Assembly: GCF_036669915.1 (NCBI RefSeq)
Contig: NC_089325.1
Location: 62,001-126,000 of the forward strand
DNA length: 64,000 bases
Origin: Pocillopora verrucosa
Taxonomy: Eukaryota; Cnidaria; Anthozoa; Scleractinia; Pocilloporidae
Direction: 5' to 3'
Shown one piece after another: positions 35,604 to 47,152 of this stretch (position 1 is its first letter; each line of letters starts with the position of its first letter). Under the pieces are notes generated by a model. The model saw nothing but the letters and a program-made list of their open reading frames with translations. It did no database searches and was not told the DNA's origin. The translations under genes were made by a program, and so were the position numbers.

Positions 35604-36230
35604 GACCAAAACTGCCTCTAAATCTATCCCATAATGGGTTTGACCCTAGAAAACCCTTCAGATAAGACTACATAAAGTATCTCTCGTTAAATCCTGCCCG
35701 TTTGGGAGCTTGGTTGCCAGAATAACACATCATAAACAACTGAAAAATCAAAAAATGCTCTTCTCGTTGCCATGGTAACCACACCATTAACCAGAGCGGG
35801 AATTTTGAAATCGCTCAAAAAGGCAAAAATAGTGAAAATAAGTAGAAAATTATTTTTCCACAGCGAAGTTGAATACCCAAAGCTGCAAATTCCGAGGAAA
35901 ACAAAAAACTCAGTTTTTGAGCAAATTTCAGGTTTACCCCCGCCTTAAGACGGAACTTGGCTTGTGGGAGAGGATTATACGTGAAGGAACATGACGAAAT
36001 AAATGTTGTGTTTTTTTCAAAAAAAAAGATTCTAAAGATGATATCTAGCTCTAATACCATGCATTGTGAGTTTGTTTATCTTGTTAATGAATTGATTTTT
36101 TTCATCAGTCCGATTAGATCTAATGCCACATTGTTCCCAAAATTTTAAGATCCGCACCACGGTGGTTCGTCGTTAGGTTTTTTCCTCCCGGAAGCGCGGG
36201 CGCGTGAATGTCTGCGGTAATTTAAAGCAA

Positions 36231-36946
36231 CATGGCGGCGAATTTAAGTGAAGTCGTGTTCGATTTAAGAGGCCAAACAGATTTTTCAGAGAGGGGAAAA
36301 AACATTTTGGAACGCAAGTGAACTGGAGCTGAAGTTTTCTTTTGAGCGGGAGTGGATAAAGGCGGTCAGGCAGGCAAAAAGACGACCAAACTATGGTATG
36401 GGGAAGATGAATAGCGGACTGGAAGAGGTTTGCGGCAACAAACTTGAGCTTTGTGGTCCACTGGTGGATGGCTACCTTTTAGAAATTGGAGAGCAGATTG
36501 CTTCGAAACTAAGTCGCTCAAAAGCAACATCATTGGTAGGCCCAGTTGTCATCTTATTTCCGTGGTAGATATTTCGTCGCATAACAGTTTTGTTCAGGGG
36601 CTATAGTGGAGAAGTGAAATTTAATGAAAGAAAATCAAAAATTACTTCGACACTATCTTGTATACAAGCAGTGGAGAAAGTATTTTCGCCGGCGAGATTC
36701 GAAGGCCAGGATGTTCTTAGAAAAGAACATTTCAGTCAACAACCGAAATCACAGGGAAAGCTATCGTCTGTTTACAGAGGCAGGTCAGCCGTTGTTGTAT
36801 CTAAAAACACTCCTTTTGTTGTTGAATACAACCTCAAAAGTCAGGAGACTATGGTGACATTTTATATTCAACGGTACACAACAGAGGATTGTGTTTTCGA
36901 CAAAAGCTTACAAAGCCTCATGAATAAACAAGGTAATATTAATTAA
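36231..36946 (+). pseudogene. Unrecognised plus-strand frame in the CACGG element
   Basis: An ATG at 36231 (MAANLSEVVFDLRGQTDF) lies one base out of frame with the following open stretch, which starts after an A-run at about 36297-36302 (NASELELKFSFEREWIKAV). That stretch meets one TAG near 36567 and continues to 36946 (VEKVFSPARFEGQDVL, QETMVTFYIQRYTTEDCVF). Two lesions in otherwise long open sequence suggest a decayed gene. No motif recognised. Confidence 0.4.
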
Positions 36947-37268
36947 TATTGTGAGGTTAGTGTTGATCAAAGAAACACGAGTTTGTAGCTTTTTTTTCAA
37001 ACATACATTAGTTACACGTCTGTGTCAACATGGTCTCAGGTTGAAATTTTCTAGACACTGTATTTCCAGTAAATATATTTAGCTTTCCATCTGGTGTGTA
37101 AAATATATTATTTTAAATTTTATTACAACTTCAATGATAAATAATCTTAGGTGACATTGCAGTTAAAATTTACCTGGTTAAAAAATAAACTTATGTAAAC
37201 TTTATAAATGGTAATAAAATATGATTATGGAGCTTTCTGGTGATACATTGACAGTGAAAAGTCTTATT

Positions 37269-39114
37269 CTATATAGTCTCACTTGCTAATGTACCCTCAA
37301 GGTGTCTCATAAGAACATCTTTGTTTCCACTAGTGCTTAATTGCCTACTTTGCAACTCCATTTTTAGGTCACTTACTTTCATATTTCTAGAGTTTAGATT
37401 ACGGCTATTTGTAACTGGACCAACAGGCTGTTTGCTGCATAAGTGAACACTTTTATGAGCCTCGTATGTTACAGTATCAGGAAATCTTTCATTACATACA
37501 GAGCATAGGACTGGTTTTAATGACGAAAGTACTTCAGGTATTAGTTGCTGTCCCTCTGCACACTGGACAGTCACCCTGGCATCTACACATACCTCATATA
37601 TATAATCATTTATTTCCTTTTCTCTTCCACAATTGCAAAAGTTGCTTGAATTTAGCTGAGAAGGAAGCCGAGACTTAAATGAGAAGTATAAGAACTTGGC
37701 ATTGGTTGATGTTCTGGCAAATAAAATGCTCTTACATAATTAGCTCTCATGACTTGCCACCATTTCCCTTTTTCAGTTGTTGTATCGGATCTGTTTGTCA
37801 AATCCAAGTCATTTTTAACCCCTGAATGTTTAGCCTCTTTTGCCTGTAATGATATTATACCATAACCCACTTTGTAAATTTCAGTTTAGTTGCATGATAT
37901 GGTATGGCATACCCTACTGTCCACACAGTTACATTAACATTAATTTGATTAACATGACCAATGTCAAGACTTCTCACAAAATTCCCCAACCGTTTGTCAG
38001 AAATAGCTATATTTTGGCACCCTTAAGTCCAAACCTAAACATTTTATGTTACGGGGTACCCATAGATCAGAGTTTGGATCAAAAACTGAAGACTGAGTTT
38101 TGCAGACAAGGGCATACTTTCTGCAAGACAGAAAGTTCTGGTACTTCATAAAAACAGCTTGTTTCAAAGCCTCATCCGAATTTTGATACCCTTTCATTGT
38201 CTTGTCAAACAGACCCTGGAGATATTTCCCTCGTTTAAGTCCAGAAATCAGTTTGTCAATGGTTTGATTGTCAGCAGTAGATGAAATATAACCCCAAGCC
38301 CCATATATTGACCCTTCTTTTCCCCCATGAATAAATTCTAATACATTTTTTGTCTCCTGTCTTCATCTGTACTTAGTGCTGGAATTGACATTTGTAATCA
38401 TATCATAAGTTGTACTGGCATTTTTTCTCCTAGCTACTGAAAAGCCTTTTTGTTCAAGCAGAGATTTAAATTTGTGATATTGCTCATTTAATTGTGTTAC
38501 TTTTTCCTCTTGTTGCTTTACTTGATCTTCCTTTTCTTCCACACTCTTTTGAAGGCTTTTTAGCTCTTCTTCTATTGCATCTTTCTGAGCAACAGAAGTT
38601 TGTATTTGTCCCTCTTAAAAAAAAACCAAAAAAAAACAAACAGAGAAATTAGATCTCAACATTTTTTGCAATCACATGTAAATAAAATACTAAGGAACAG
38701 AATGTTGTACATACATAACTTAATTTTCCGTTCGAACTTCAGAGTAGCATGGTGGTAAAAATGAAATCTTTTGCACGTTTCGAAAACACTCAAAGTTATA
38801 ATATTACCATATTCATCCAGCCGAGCCTTTTTGGCTTCAATGTCCTGTGTTAGCCTTTTGTTTTGTTCTTGTAACTCTCCTTTTCTTTTCAAAGCTACAT
38901 GTGAAGATGAACTCTTCCAGAATGCGTGAAAAGTTCTACTAAAACCACAGCGTCCTTGGTGAGAATTAGGGCTTATTGCATTTTCTGCGTTTTCGACGGC
39001 AAAGTGAGCAAGAGATTTAAGTTATTCAACATAACCACACAAACGCAAATTCGACGTTCAGAATTGCTTTGCTTACCTATCGTCCCGTTTATCCCCTGAA
39101 AAATTGCTGGCCAT
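37269..39114 (-). pseudogene. Transposon gene with coiled coil, C2H2 finger and C-terminal SAP domain, decayed
   Basis: Exon 1 at 39077-39114 (MASNFSGDKRDD) ends at a GTAAGC donor. Exon 2 starts near 38926 (TFHAFWKSSSSH, then coiled-coil LQEQNKRLTQDIEAKKARLD) and ends at a GGTAATAT donor near 38810. Exon 3 starts near 38615 (VAQKDAIEEELKSLQKSVEE), with a TGA in KYR*RQET, then TMKGYQNSDEALKQAVFMKY and SVFDPNSDLWVPRN. Later pieces: WWQVMRANYVRAFYLPEHQP near 37705-37765, then CSVCNERFPDTVTYEAHKSV (C2H2 finger) and KVSDLKMELQSRQLSTSGNK (SAP) at 37269-37574. Similar SAP-ended proteins recur in cnidarian genomes, from memory. Broken by at least one stop and frameshifts. Confidence 0.55.
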
Positions 39115-39797
39115 ACGAAGACTCTTCCTCGAATGGTATTTTCACTGCCGTAATTATACACAACGATCGGCGATCTGTAGAGAATCCAATTTGGCTGCCA
39201 GCAAGAAGCATCGAGCGCTCGATAAAATCGGGGTTTAAAATGTACAAATTTACGGTTTCCACGATTGAAAATACAAATAAACGGAGTCTACGTATAACGA
39301 TAAAGCTTTTTTATTTGTGATAGGTAGGATACAGCGAGAATAGAAAATTACCCAGGATGGATTTCCCCCTCACAACGCGCCAAATTCACATTCTTAAACG
39401 ATTTCACCTCGAAAACACAAGCCTAAGGGGGGGTCCCGAAAGCATAAAAATACTTTACTATGGGAAGAATATACCTACCCCTGAAAGTAACGATTTTGAC
39501 CTTTTTAGCTAGCGTTTAAACCAGGAATTTGTCTCAGAAAGGGACTGAGTAAAACTCGCTTTTCGTTACCAAACGGAAGCGTATGCAAGCTTTATTATTA
39601 GAAAGCCATAACTGGAATGTTGGGCAACTGTGTAAGATGCAAATGTATTCATATTGTTTATTGTATTGCCGAGCAGCGAATTTCAATATCTCCACCGCTA
39701 CTGAGCCATCGAACGCGAAAACAACAAAGACCTGTTGGATCACGTGACGACAGGGACACTATAGGAGGAAATCGCATAGCAACGAACCACCGTGCAC

Positions 39798-40744
39798 GCG
39801 TTGTGGACCTACTTTGCCCTGACTGGTGCAAGCTTTAACTTCCGACTAGAGGACGTTTTAGCGGAAAAAGAGGGGAAAAAAAGCTTTTACAAGACTTTTT
39901 TGTATTTTAGTGTCAAAATAGTCTGTTTCAAACCTCGCACGGGTTATTATGCAGTGATCTTGGGCAAGAAGGATTGTATCAAAGTGCCACTCCCTAACCC
40001 ACTGTATGCATCAGGTAACTATCATGTAAACTGAACGAATGCTGACTAAGAAAGAAGGGGATTGCATATTTTCATCCCATAAGAGGAGGAGTGACAATAC
40101 ACCTCCTAACGTAATGCTAAACTCCGATAGCTAAGTGGGAATAGTATACAAAATGGGAAGAGTTGGTTTCGATAACTGCCATACAAAGACTATATACCCA
40201 CTCGATTGGCGTTTGCTGGTCTTTTAATCTGTACAGAAAGATAACTTAACGTGTAAAGGCTTATTGACAGAGATTAAATGAACTTGGTAAAACTCTCTCC
40301 TGCTCGTATTGGTTTGACAAAAAGAAGAAATACGATCCACGACTAGCACGCCGGCATAGGTCTGCAGAAAGAAAAGGTAACAAGATATCATATCAGAAAT
40401 TCTTTGTGTTTGAATCGATTCAATCTCCTCGGTTAAAATTTGTGTTCGCCTTGACGTCAAAGAAGTGTGCAAAACTAACTTGAAAACTTGAGCATTAAAT
40501 TTCTTTACTTTCTACAATTTCAAGTTTACACCGAAAGTGACACACAAAACTTTGATTGTTTAAGAAAGAGGAAAAAAAACAGCATGAAAAAAATTGTTAC
40601 CACCTTTTCATAACGTCACTGAAGGCAACAATCCAATCACGACCAGAATATACAAACCCAAAAGAAGTTAAGTGCTATTTCTGTGTAGAAAGCTATCGAC
40701 ATTTGTGATCTTAGTAGGATGCTTGCCACAACAAAACCCTATAT
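39798..40744 (-). other. PPME1 downstream flank, copy B (no exon 15)
   Basis: Homologous to 49330-50270 and 5362-6141. It continues after the LINE at 42321-42430. A deletion then joins it to the equivalent of 51020, so exon 15 is missing in this copy. Confidence 0.8.
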
Positions 40745-42320
40745 ATTTAAAAAGATCTAGTCAAGAATTATCGTCCTATCTCTCTTACAAGTCTGCTTGT
40801 AAAGACCCTGGAAAGACTGATATACAATCGCATTTTTGGATTTATTGAATCAAATAATCTACTTAGTAGTCATCAGTATGGCTTTCGTCCTGGCTACTCC
40901 TGTACCTCTCAGTTGATACACCTTTTCCATGAATGGGCCAAAGCATTAGATAAACGCCTCTCTACCGATGTAATATTTCTGGACTTCGAAAAGGCCTTCG
41001 ACTCAGTTCCTCACGACTGTCTTCTACTCAAACTAGAACGCTTTGGCATTACCGGCTCTCTACTTTCCTGGCTATCCAATTTTCTCCAAGGTCGATCTCA
41101 ACGTGTTGTAATCGAGGGCTGCCAATCTGACTGGGCGCCTTTCACATTTGGTGTTCCACAGGGGAGCATTCTTGCCCCCTGTTATTTATCCTATACGTCA
41201 ATGACATCCCTGAATCTTTATCAAGTCCTGCAGAAATGTTTGCTGATGATATGTTAATCTATAATTACTGTCCTCCATCTCAAACGTCCATCACTGCCCA
41301 GGAGAGTCTAGATAAAGTCACTGATTGGTGTGGCTTGTGGCTTTTAGGAACAAATGCTGACAAATGCGAGTCCATGAAGTTCACCAGGGCTAGAACTCCC
41401 TCTTCGTGCAACTATACTATTAATAGCAAGCTACTTACCCAAGTACCTACACACAAACATCTTGGAGCGGTTCTTTCCAGTGATTTATCTTGGAAACCCC
41501 ACGTAATGTCTGTTGTTGCAAGATCGAACAGATTATTGGGCTTATTCAAGCGGACATTTGGGTCTCACTCTAAGGCTCTATTTACTGGTTATAGATCCAT
41601 GATCCGTCCAATACTCGAGTACGCTTGTCAAGCGTGGAATCCTCACCAAGCATATCGGATTGAAAAACTTGAATGCGTGCAAAGGAACGTTACAAGATGG
41701 ATCATTGGTAAAGACACTCCGTATGAAGACCGACTGGAATCCTTGAAACTAGCGACACTAGTTCAGCGCAGAGAGTTTCTTAGTTTGGTTCAGCTTTTTA
41801 AGTTCATTAAAGGACACTCTTCTGTAAACACTAATAATTATATATCCTTCAGTAACAGGCAATCAAGAAAAAGTCATCAGTTTAAACTATATAAACCATT
41901 TTGCCGTACAGACATCTTTAAGTACTCTTTTTGGCACAGGCATATCGACACATGGAACAGTTTACCGTCATCAGTAGTTGAACTTGACTCAATTAATGCT
42001 TTTAAGAAAGCTCTTAAATCAACATTTTTTAACTAGGCCTATAACTAAAAATTAAATTATTCTATGTATTATAAATTATTTTATTATAATTTTAAACAAA
42101 ATTTTTATCTTAGATATGTCTTCTTTATTTAGACTTTATATTTATATAGATATATGCCTGTATGTAAAATGTTTCAGTATGTATATGTATATTGCATGGT
42201 ATTAAATTTTTATATCTGGGGTATAGTTTACAATGAGGACTAAGTTTCTCCCTTCTATAACCCTTTTTTAATAATAATTTATTATATGTTATTATTTAAA
42301 TAAAGTTGTTATATATAAAC
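40745..42320 (+). mobile_element. 5'-truncated LINE inserted in PPME1 copy B
   Basis: The insertion interrupts CCCTATATGCTCAG, which is intact at 6139-6152 and 50266-50279. The element contains only the reverse transcriptase domain onward and an AT-rich 3' tail. The target duplication is short and ambiguous because of surrounding ATAT. Confidence 0.85.
40757..42036 (+). pseudogene. LINE reverse transcriptase (jockey/CR1-like), one frameshift
   Basis: Begins inside the palm (LVKNYRPISLTSLLVKTLER). It shows VIFLDFEKAFDSVPHDCLL (motif A), FGVPQGSILAP (motif B), then a frameshift near 41180-41236, then MFADDMLIY (motif C) and the thumb/connection region (YRSMIRPILEYACQAWNPH) to a natural stop at 42034-42036. 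Apart from the 5' truncation and the one frameshift it is intact, so it is young. Confidence 0.9.
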
Positions 42321-42486
42321 ATGCTCAGATGGTAGATCATCCAAACGTGAAGTAGGATACTAAAATTTGGATCCATGCAAAGATACTGCGACACTTACGG
42401 TTTTGACAAATATAAGACATCTTGTTTTCGGTGTTTTTTTTTCATTAATCGTTCTAAGCTGAGGATGAATTCGTTATTTCACTTAC

Positions 42487-43520
42487 TTTGTCCGGGGCAT
42501 CCTCGTGAACGCAATGACCGCAGCGTGGTAATACTTGCATCTGAAATTTACCTTTAAACGAATATCGCAGAGTTTCTATCATTAGAAAAATTTGTCATTC
42601 AAACAAGAAAATATTATATCACATAAACTAGGTCTCAACTAATCTGAGATATCATACCTTGCATTTGACCAATCGTCAGATCTTTGTCAAGACGATCCAC
42701 ACCTGTGTCGAAAATTCGATCTTTATAGTGTTAAGTGTCAAAACTACTTGCGTAGATCAAAGATATAGTTTCTGAAGCGTGCTAGGGAAATGGTTAAAAA
42801 TTAAACTGCCCGCGATTATATTCATCAAAGGTATGGAGCTTTTTAGTCACGTAAATCATCTAACATTCAACCAGAACAACAAAAACAATGAAAGCTTCAT
42901 CACCATCATCATTATCATCATCATCATCCTCACCTTCAATATCAAAGTAAAATAAACAAACAAACAAATAGGCACAAAAAAATGGAAATCCAGAAAATTA
43001 CGTTTGATTACCTGCCAATATGAGAAGCTTTGGAGCAGGACACGATAAGAACAAATTGGACATGCCTTTAGACCAGCTTTCAAAATTAAAAAAGATGTAA
43101 AATAAAAACGAATAAAACTGATAGACAAAAGGGAAATGCTGCCTGCTTTACTCACTAAATGGGAGGGGGCATACCTAGTTCCTCAGTTCACCCACAAGGG
43201 TGGAGACTATTGTTATCTTTTAGAGACTTCACCCCTGACACCTTCAGAGATGTAGAACAAGGGGAAACGAGACATGATCCTAACTTTTAAAATCCACAAT
43301 TCCAGGGCTATAGAAGCGTGAAAAAAGTTACCATGAATGGTAACGGTTTCTAAGGAGATGCATACTCGCAGGATTTTGTAGCCCTATCAAAGTATACGTC
43401 ACATTTCCAGCAAGTGTTTATATAGCGAGAAGTGCACGTCCAAGTAATCTTAGACTCACCTTCCCAAAACTGATCAGTCTTGGACAAGTCAATCCTCCAA
43501 GTAAATCTCTCATCAGCCCT
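42487..43520 (-). pseudogene. PPME1 exons 11-14, copy B
   Basis: Exon copies lie at 43460-43520 (11), 43012-43077 (12), 42658-42702 (13) and 42487-42551 (14), the same sizes as in the real gene. Exon 12 has lost its normal acceptor: AAG|GCTGG has become AAAGCTGG, moving the AG by one base and breaking the frame. There is also a Phe to Ser change two residues on. Exons 1-10 and 15 are absent. 43080-43459 is intron, and 43521-43990 is the intron-10 equivalent leading into the minisatellite. Confidence 0.9.
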
Positions 43521-43994
43521 CTAAACGACAGATACCCAAAAAATGAAAAAAGATTTGAAGTTAGTCCCTGCCGAAAAGCAGGGACTGCTGTGGTCTATCA
43601 TTTCAGTAAAACGTCTCATTAACAGCAGCTTAAAGGTGCTTTCAACATTTACATACGCAAAGCAGTACTCCTTACAGCTCCGTTGGTTCTGTCCAATGCG
43701 ATACTTTTTATAGTTTTCTCCAGTCAGACATTTTTTTATTAACAATTCTGTAACTCGATTTATCACTCTTTTTACAGTATTTGAATCATTTTTCTGTTTG
43801 ATAAATTGGTGAATGTGATCTAAATAAGGTGACACGAGAGAAAAACATTAAGAGCTTACACATTGTAAGCGTGGATATTTACAAAAGAATACTTTTTGGG
43901 GAAATGGGGGTCGGGGTATTTGAATGCAAATAGGCCTGTGGGTGATTATAAGAGCTAGCACACTGAAATAGGAGGTTTTTAACAACATAAGTAT

Positions 43995-44205
43995 CACCCT
44001 TAAATCTATTAGGAGGAGGTATAAAAGAAGAAAGGAGGGGTAAAGGGAAAGGGATAAGAGGGAAGGGGGAGGGGTGAAAGGAAACAGGGGAGGGGTAAAA
44101 GGAAATGGGGGAGGGGTAAAAGGGAACAGGGGAGGGGTAAGAGGGAAGGGGGAAGAGGTAAGAGGGACCTGGAGAGAGGTAAAAGGGAAAAAGAAAGGGT
44201 AATTG
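43995..44205. repeat. G-rich minisatellite, copy B
   Basis: Shortest of the three arrays (about 210 bp) with the same GGGGAGGGGTAAAAGGGAA-type units. It is followed after about 45 bp by the junction to the TRIM-C 3' flank. Confidence 0.9.
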
Positions 44206-44899
44206 GATGTTCAGAAAATTTAGGATTAAAGATAACTTCAATAGAAACAGTTAACAAATAATTAGGGCCTTCTTGCAGGCTACCCAGGAATGCTTTCCAC
44301 TCTCCGTTGAAAATTCTCCTTTTGATTATTTGTGACAAAAGATGATTAAAGTTGTCGTGAGAACAGCTTAAAAAATAGGACCGTGAATTCTTTAATAAAA
44401 CAGTTTTAATCACCCACACACAATGCAGGTACTCTAACTGTTTAGTCACAGGGAGAGCCGATACAGCCTTGGGGTTAGTGTTTGAAGAGCGTGCTGCATA
44501 CCAGTAAAAGTAACCAATTATATGCAGGTCTCTTTGAATGAGATCTATCAACACTGATGAGGAAAAAATCTTCAAGATTCTCCTTCCAAGATTACACACT
44601 TTTACACTAATTTTCACATTTTACATTATTTTATTTACTACTCTGAAGGATAATCACTTACAGCTAATAAATGGAGACAAACGCAAAGACGACGAAAGAA
44701 AAAATGAATAAACTAAAACAAAATTAGAACAAAGTTATCTTTAAAATATTCACAAAGTCCAATTTCCATTCTTTCTTTTTCTTTTTGAGCCCGCGAGAAA
44801 TATTTCAGCGGCTGTAAAAAAAAGGGTCATACCTTACAACGAAACAAAGGCCACATTGAAAGAATCGCATCAGAACAACTGTTGAGCAATGTTCACTTT

Positions 44900-47113
44900 C
44901 TACTGCAAAACATGGACTACGTGCTTTTCAACATCGCAAACCAACAACTTATTATCTTCAAAAGCAGCGACAAACGAGGGACATTTAATTTCTTCAATAT
45001 TGAATGAGTAAACAAATTTTCCATCTAAAGAAAACACTTGAAATCTGCGATTATTGTTCTTATCACACACGATCAGATTGTTAAACGCGTCAATCGTGAA
45101 TTTTTTAGAAAAAAAGAGTATTCCTGCACAGAGTTCCTCCTTGCTAATGTCATACAGATAAAGTCCTTCGTTGTTGAACACGTTAATATAGTTAAATGAG
45201 ACAAATGAAACAAAAAACTTGTCTTCATGATAAACAGCAAGAACCGGATTACTAAAACTGCGTGGTTCTTTGAAGGACTGTACTAATCCTGTACCGTCAG
45301 GGGAGAGGACTTTGACTGACTTGTCGCCCCAGTCACACACGATCATGTGACCATCATCTCTGACAGATACAGACAAAGGATTTATCAAATGCTGACTGAT
45401 GACTTTAATGAAGTCGCCATGTTCAGTAAACAATAACATCTTACACGGTTCCAAAATCTCTCCATGAATGACAATGACTTCATCAGATGTTGTAAATTCC
45501 ACCGAACGAGGAAACGTGATTCTCTTAGCATGAGACCCTTTGTCTCCTATTGTTCTCAGATATTTCCACTCACGATCAAACAAATAAACTCTGTTAAGAT
45601 CTGCTATGGCAATCTTTCCATTTCTTTTATTCACTGCAATACTACCTAGTCCTTCAAACTGTCCCGGTCCTGTCCCACGTGATCCAAATGAATGAATAAC
45701 TTTGTACTGATGACCAGTCGCCTGAACTCTCCAGGGACTACCAGTCAGCGGTTGGCCATTCACCTCAACACAAATGTCATGCAAGCCAACACTCTTTGGC
45801 TTGTAACGCGCTACGTAGGTTCCATTCTTACAGTCATCAATTTTGGTTTCCTCCTCTTCTCCTTTTTGAGAGCGGACTATTACGGTCAGTTGGTCTTGTT
45901 CATCATAACATTGACTTCCCTTTGAATCTCGCGTTGTTACTGTAAAGCTAGTTTCAGTGCCTGCTTCAGCCTCGATTAAACCTCTTCCTTCTGCCGATGC
46001 CTGTGAAGGATCCCTGTTCGTCTCGAATACTTGACCCGGAACCAAGCCTCTGACAGTATTCATAGCTTCCAAATTTACACAATAGACTACATGTTGAGGT
46101 TTACATACTTCAATATCCTGTGTGGTTAAAAGTTCCTCGCATCGACCAAGCACAGCATGTCCTGCTTGCAGAATTTCAGGACCGATGCTTCGTTGTACGA
46201 TATTTTCACCATATTCGACAGAACTCTTAAGCTGAGCCGCAAGTAACTGAACATTTCCTATTTCTGCTGCGTAATTCCTTTGTTGCGTGACTTTCATTTC
46301 TGCCAGCTTAGTTTTTACAGCCGTTTCATGTTCCTTCGCAACTCGAATAATTTCTTGCACAACTTTCGTGACCTTCTCTTCAGCGGCGCAGATTTCTTCT
46401 TCGCTTTTATTCATGAGTTCAGTTTGCTCCGATATCTTTGACTCCACGATAACAAGTTTTTCCTTAACTCTGGCAAAGACTTGCGTCATCTGCATCTTTT
46501 GTTCTTCGACAGCCTCCTGTAAGTCTACTAAAGAATGTCGATTATGACTCACTATACTGCACTTGTGGCAAATACAAACGCTACAGTCTTGACAATAATA
46601 ATCAAGCGGTTCATTCTCGTGATATTTCTTTGCACACATGGCGGGTCTGTGCATCAACTCCTCCACATCTTGCACTTGCAAATTATCGATCAAAACATTG
46701 CGATGACCTCTTGTGGCCTTCAGGCGCTGATGAGCGTCAAAACAATCCTTGCAAAGAAAGTTCTGGCAAACAAAGCAATAGCAAGTTGCCGTGTTGTTGT
46801 CTTCACAACTGCTGCATCTCTGAGTTTCTTCGCTGCCATCTCTCAGAGCAAGGAGATCCACCAATCGGTTGAGATGAAAAGATGTGGGAAGGCCGCCAAA
46901 CGAGTCTCCCTCAGGGATCTGAAAGCAAGCCTGACAAACTGGACATTTGATCGTCGTTTCTAACTTTCTTTTTGCATATCCTGCGTGTTTGTCGATACAC
47001 CGCAGGCAAAATGAGTGTAGACATGGCAGTGTCTTGGGATCTTTGACTGTTTCTAAACACAATGGACACTCGGCTTCCTTCTTGAGGCTTGTAAACAGCT
47101 GTTGAACATCCAT
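44900..47113 (-). CDS. TRIM-C: TRIM2/3/71-like RING E3 ubiquitin ligase with NHL repeats
   Basis: A single-exon frame of 737 codons from the ATG at 47111-47113 (MDVQQLF). Codons further upstream have no ATG, and a TAG closes the frame. RING at about 16-60 (CPLC, CLHSFCLRC, CPVC), B-box 1 at about 100-139, B-box 2 at about 160-193, then coiled coil, filamin-type Ig (ends GSPWRVQA) and NHL blades ending VHVLQ. All zinc ligands are present. Family role: ubiquitin ligase with NHL-mediated substrate or RNA binding. The N-terminal third is closest to TRIM-B and the rest closest to TRIM-A. Intact and probably expressed. Confidence 0.9.
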   Translation of the reverse strand: MDVQQLFTSLKKEAECPLCLETVKDPKTLPCLHSFCLRCIDKHAGYAKRKLETTIKCPVCQACFQIPEGDSFGGLPTSFHLNRLVDLLALRDGSEETQRCSSCEDNNTATCYCFVCQNFLCKDCFDAHQRLKATRGHRNVLIDNLQVQDVEELMHRPAMCAKKYHENEPLDYYCQDCSVCICHKCSIVSHNRHSLVDLQEAVEEQKMQMTQVFARVKEKLVIVESKISEQTELMNKSEEEICAAEEKVTKVVQEIIRVAKEHETAVKTKLAEMKVTQQRNYAAEIGNVQLLAAQLKSSVEYGENIVQRSIGPEILQAGHAVLGRCEELLTTQDIEVCKPQHVVYCVNLEAMNTVRGLVPGQVFETNRDPSQASAEGRGLIEAEAGTETSFTVTTRDSKGSQCYDEQDQLTVIVRSQKGEEEETKIDDCKNGTYVARYKPKSVGLHDICVEVNGQPLTGSPWRVQATGHQYKVIHSFGSRGTGPGQFEGLGSIAVNKRNGKIAIADLNRVYLFDREWKYLRTIGDKGSHAKRITFPRSVEFTTSDEVIVIHGEILEPCKMLLFTEHGDFIKVISQHLINPLSVSVRDDGHMIVCDWGDKSVKVLSPDGTGLVQSFKEPRSFSNPVLAVYHEDKFFVSFVSFNYINVFNNEGLYLYDISKEELCAGILFFSKKFTIDAFNNLIVCDKNNNRRFQVFSLDGKFVYSFNIEEIKCPSFVAAFEDNKLLVCDVEKHVVHVLQ

Positions 47114-47152
47114 ATCTAGCTGACTAAGTTGAGAACTGGGTGCGGTTGACAC

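Larger units (their letters stand above)
30911..35944 (-). mobile_element. TTAA-target DNA transposon (Kolobok-like), carrying a nested MULE
   Basis: Terminal inverted repeats GGCGGGGGTAAACCTGAAA are exact over 19 bp (30911-30929 and 35926-35944), flanked by TTAA at 30907-30910 and 35945-35948. The sister duplication has the uninterrupted site at 49116-49119 with a single TTAA. The TTAA duplication limits the superfamily to Kolobok or piggyBac types. The coding remnants resemble cnidarian Kolobok-type transposase genes as I remember them. Without the nested element it is about 2.0 kb, so most of the transposase is deleted. Confidence 0.85.
36158..39794 (-). mobile_element. 3.6-kb DNA transposon with CACGGTGGTTCG termini
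   Basis: Inverted termini CACGGTGGTTCGTYGYTA are visible at 36158 and 39794. The flanks carry CAC at 36155-36157 and 39795-39797. The sister duplication has the uninterrupted site CAC at 49327-49329, so insertion made a 3-bp duplication. CAC-starting ends with a 3-bp duplication are typical of the CACTA/EnSpm group, but the encoded protein (SAP domain, C2H2 finger, coiled coil) is not a transposase I can assign. The element carries a minus-strand spliced gene and a plus-strand frame. Confidence 0.8.
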
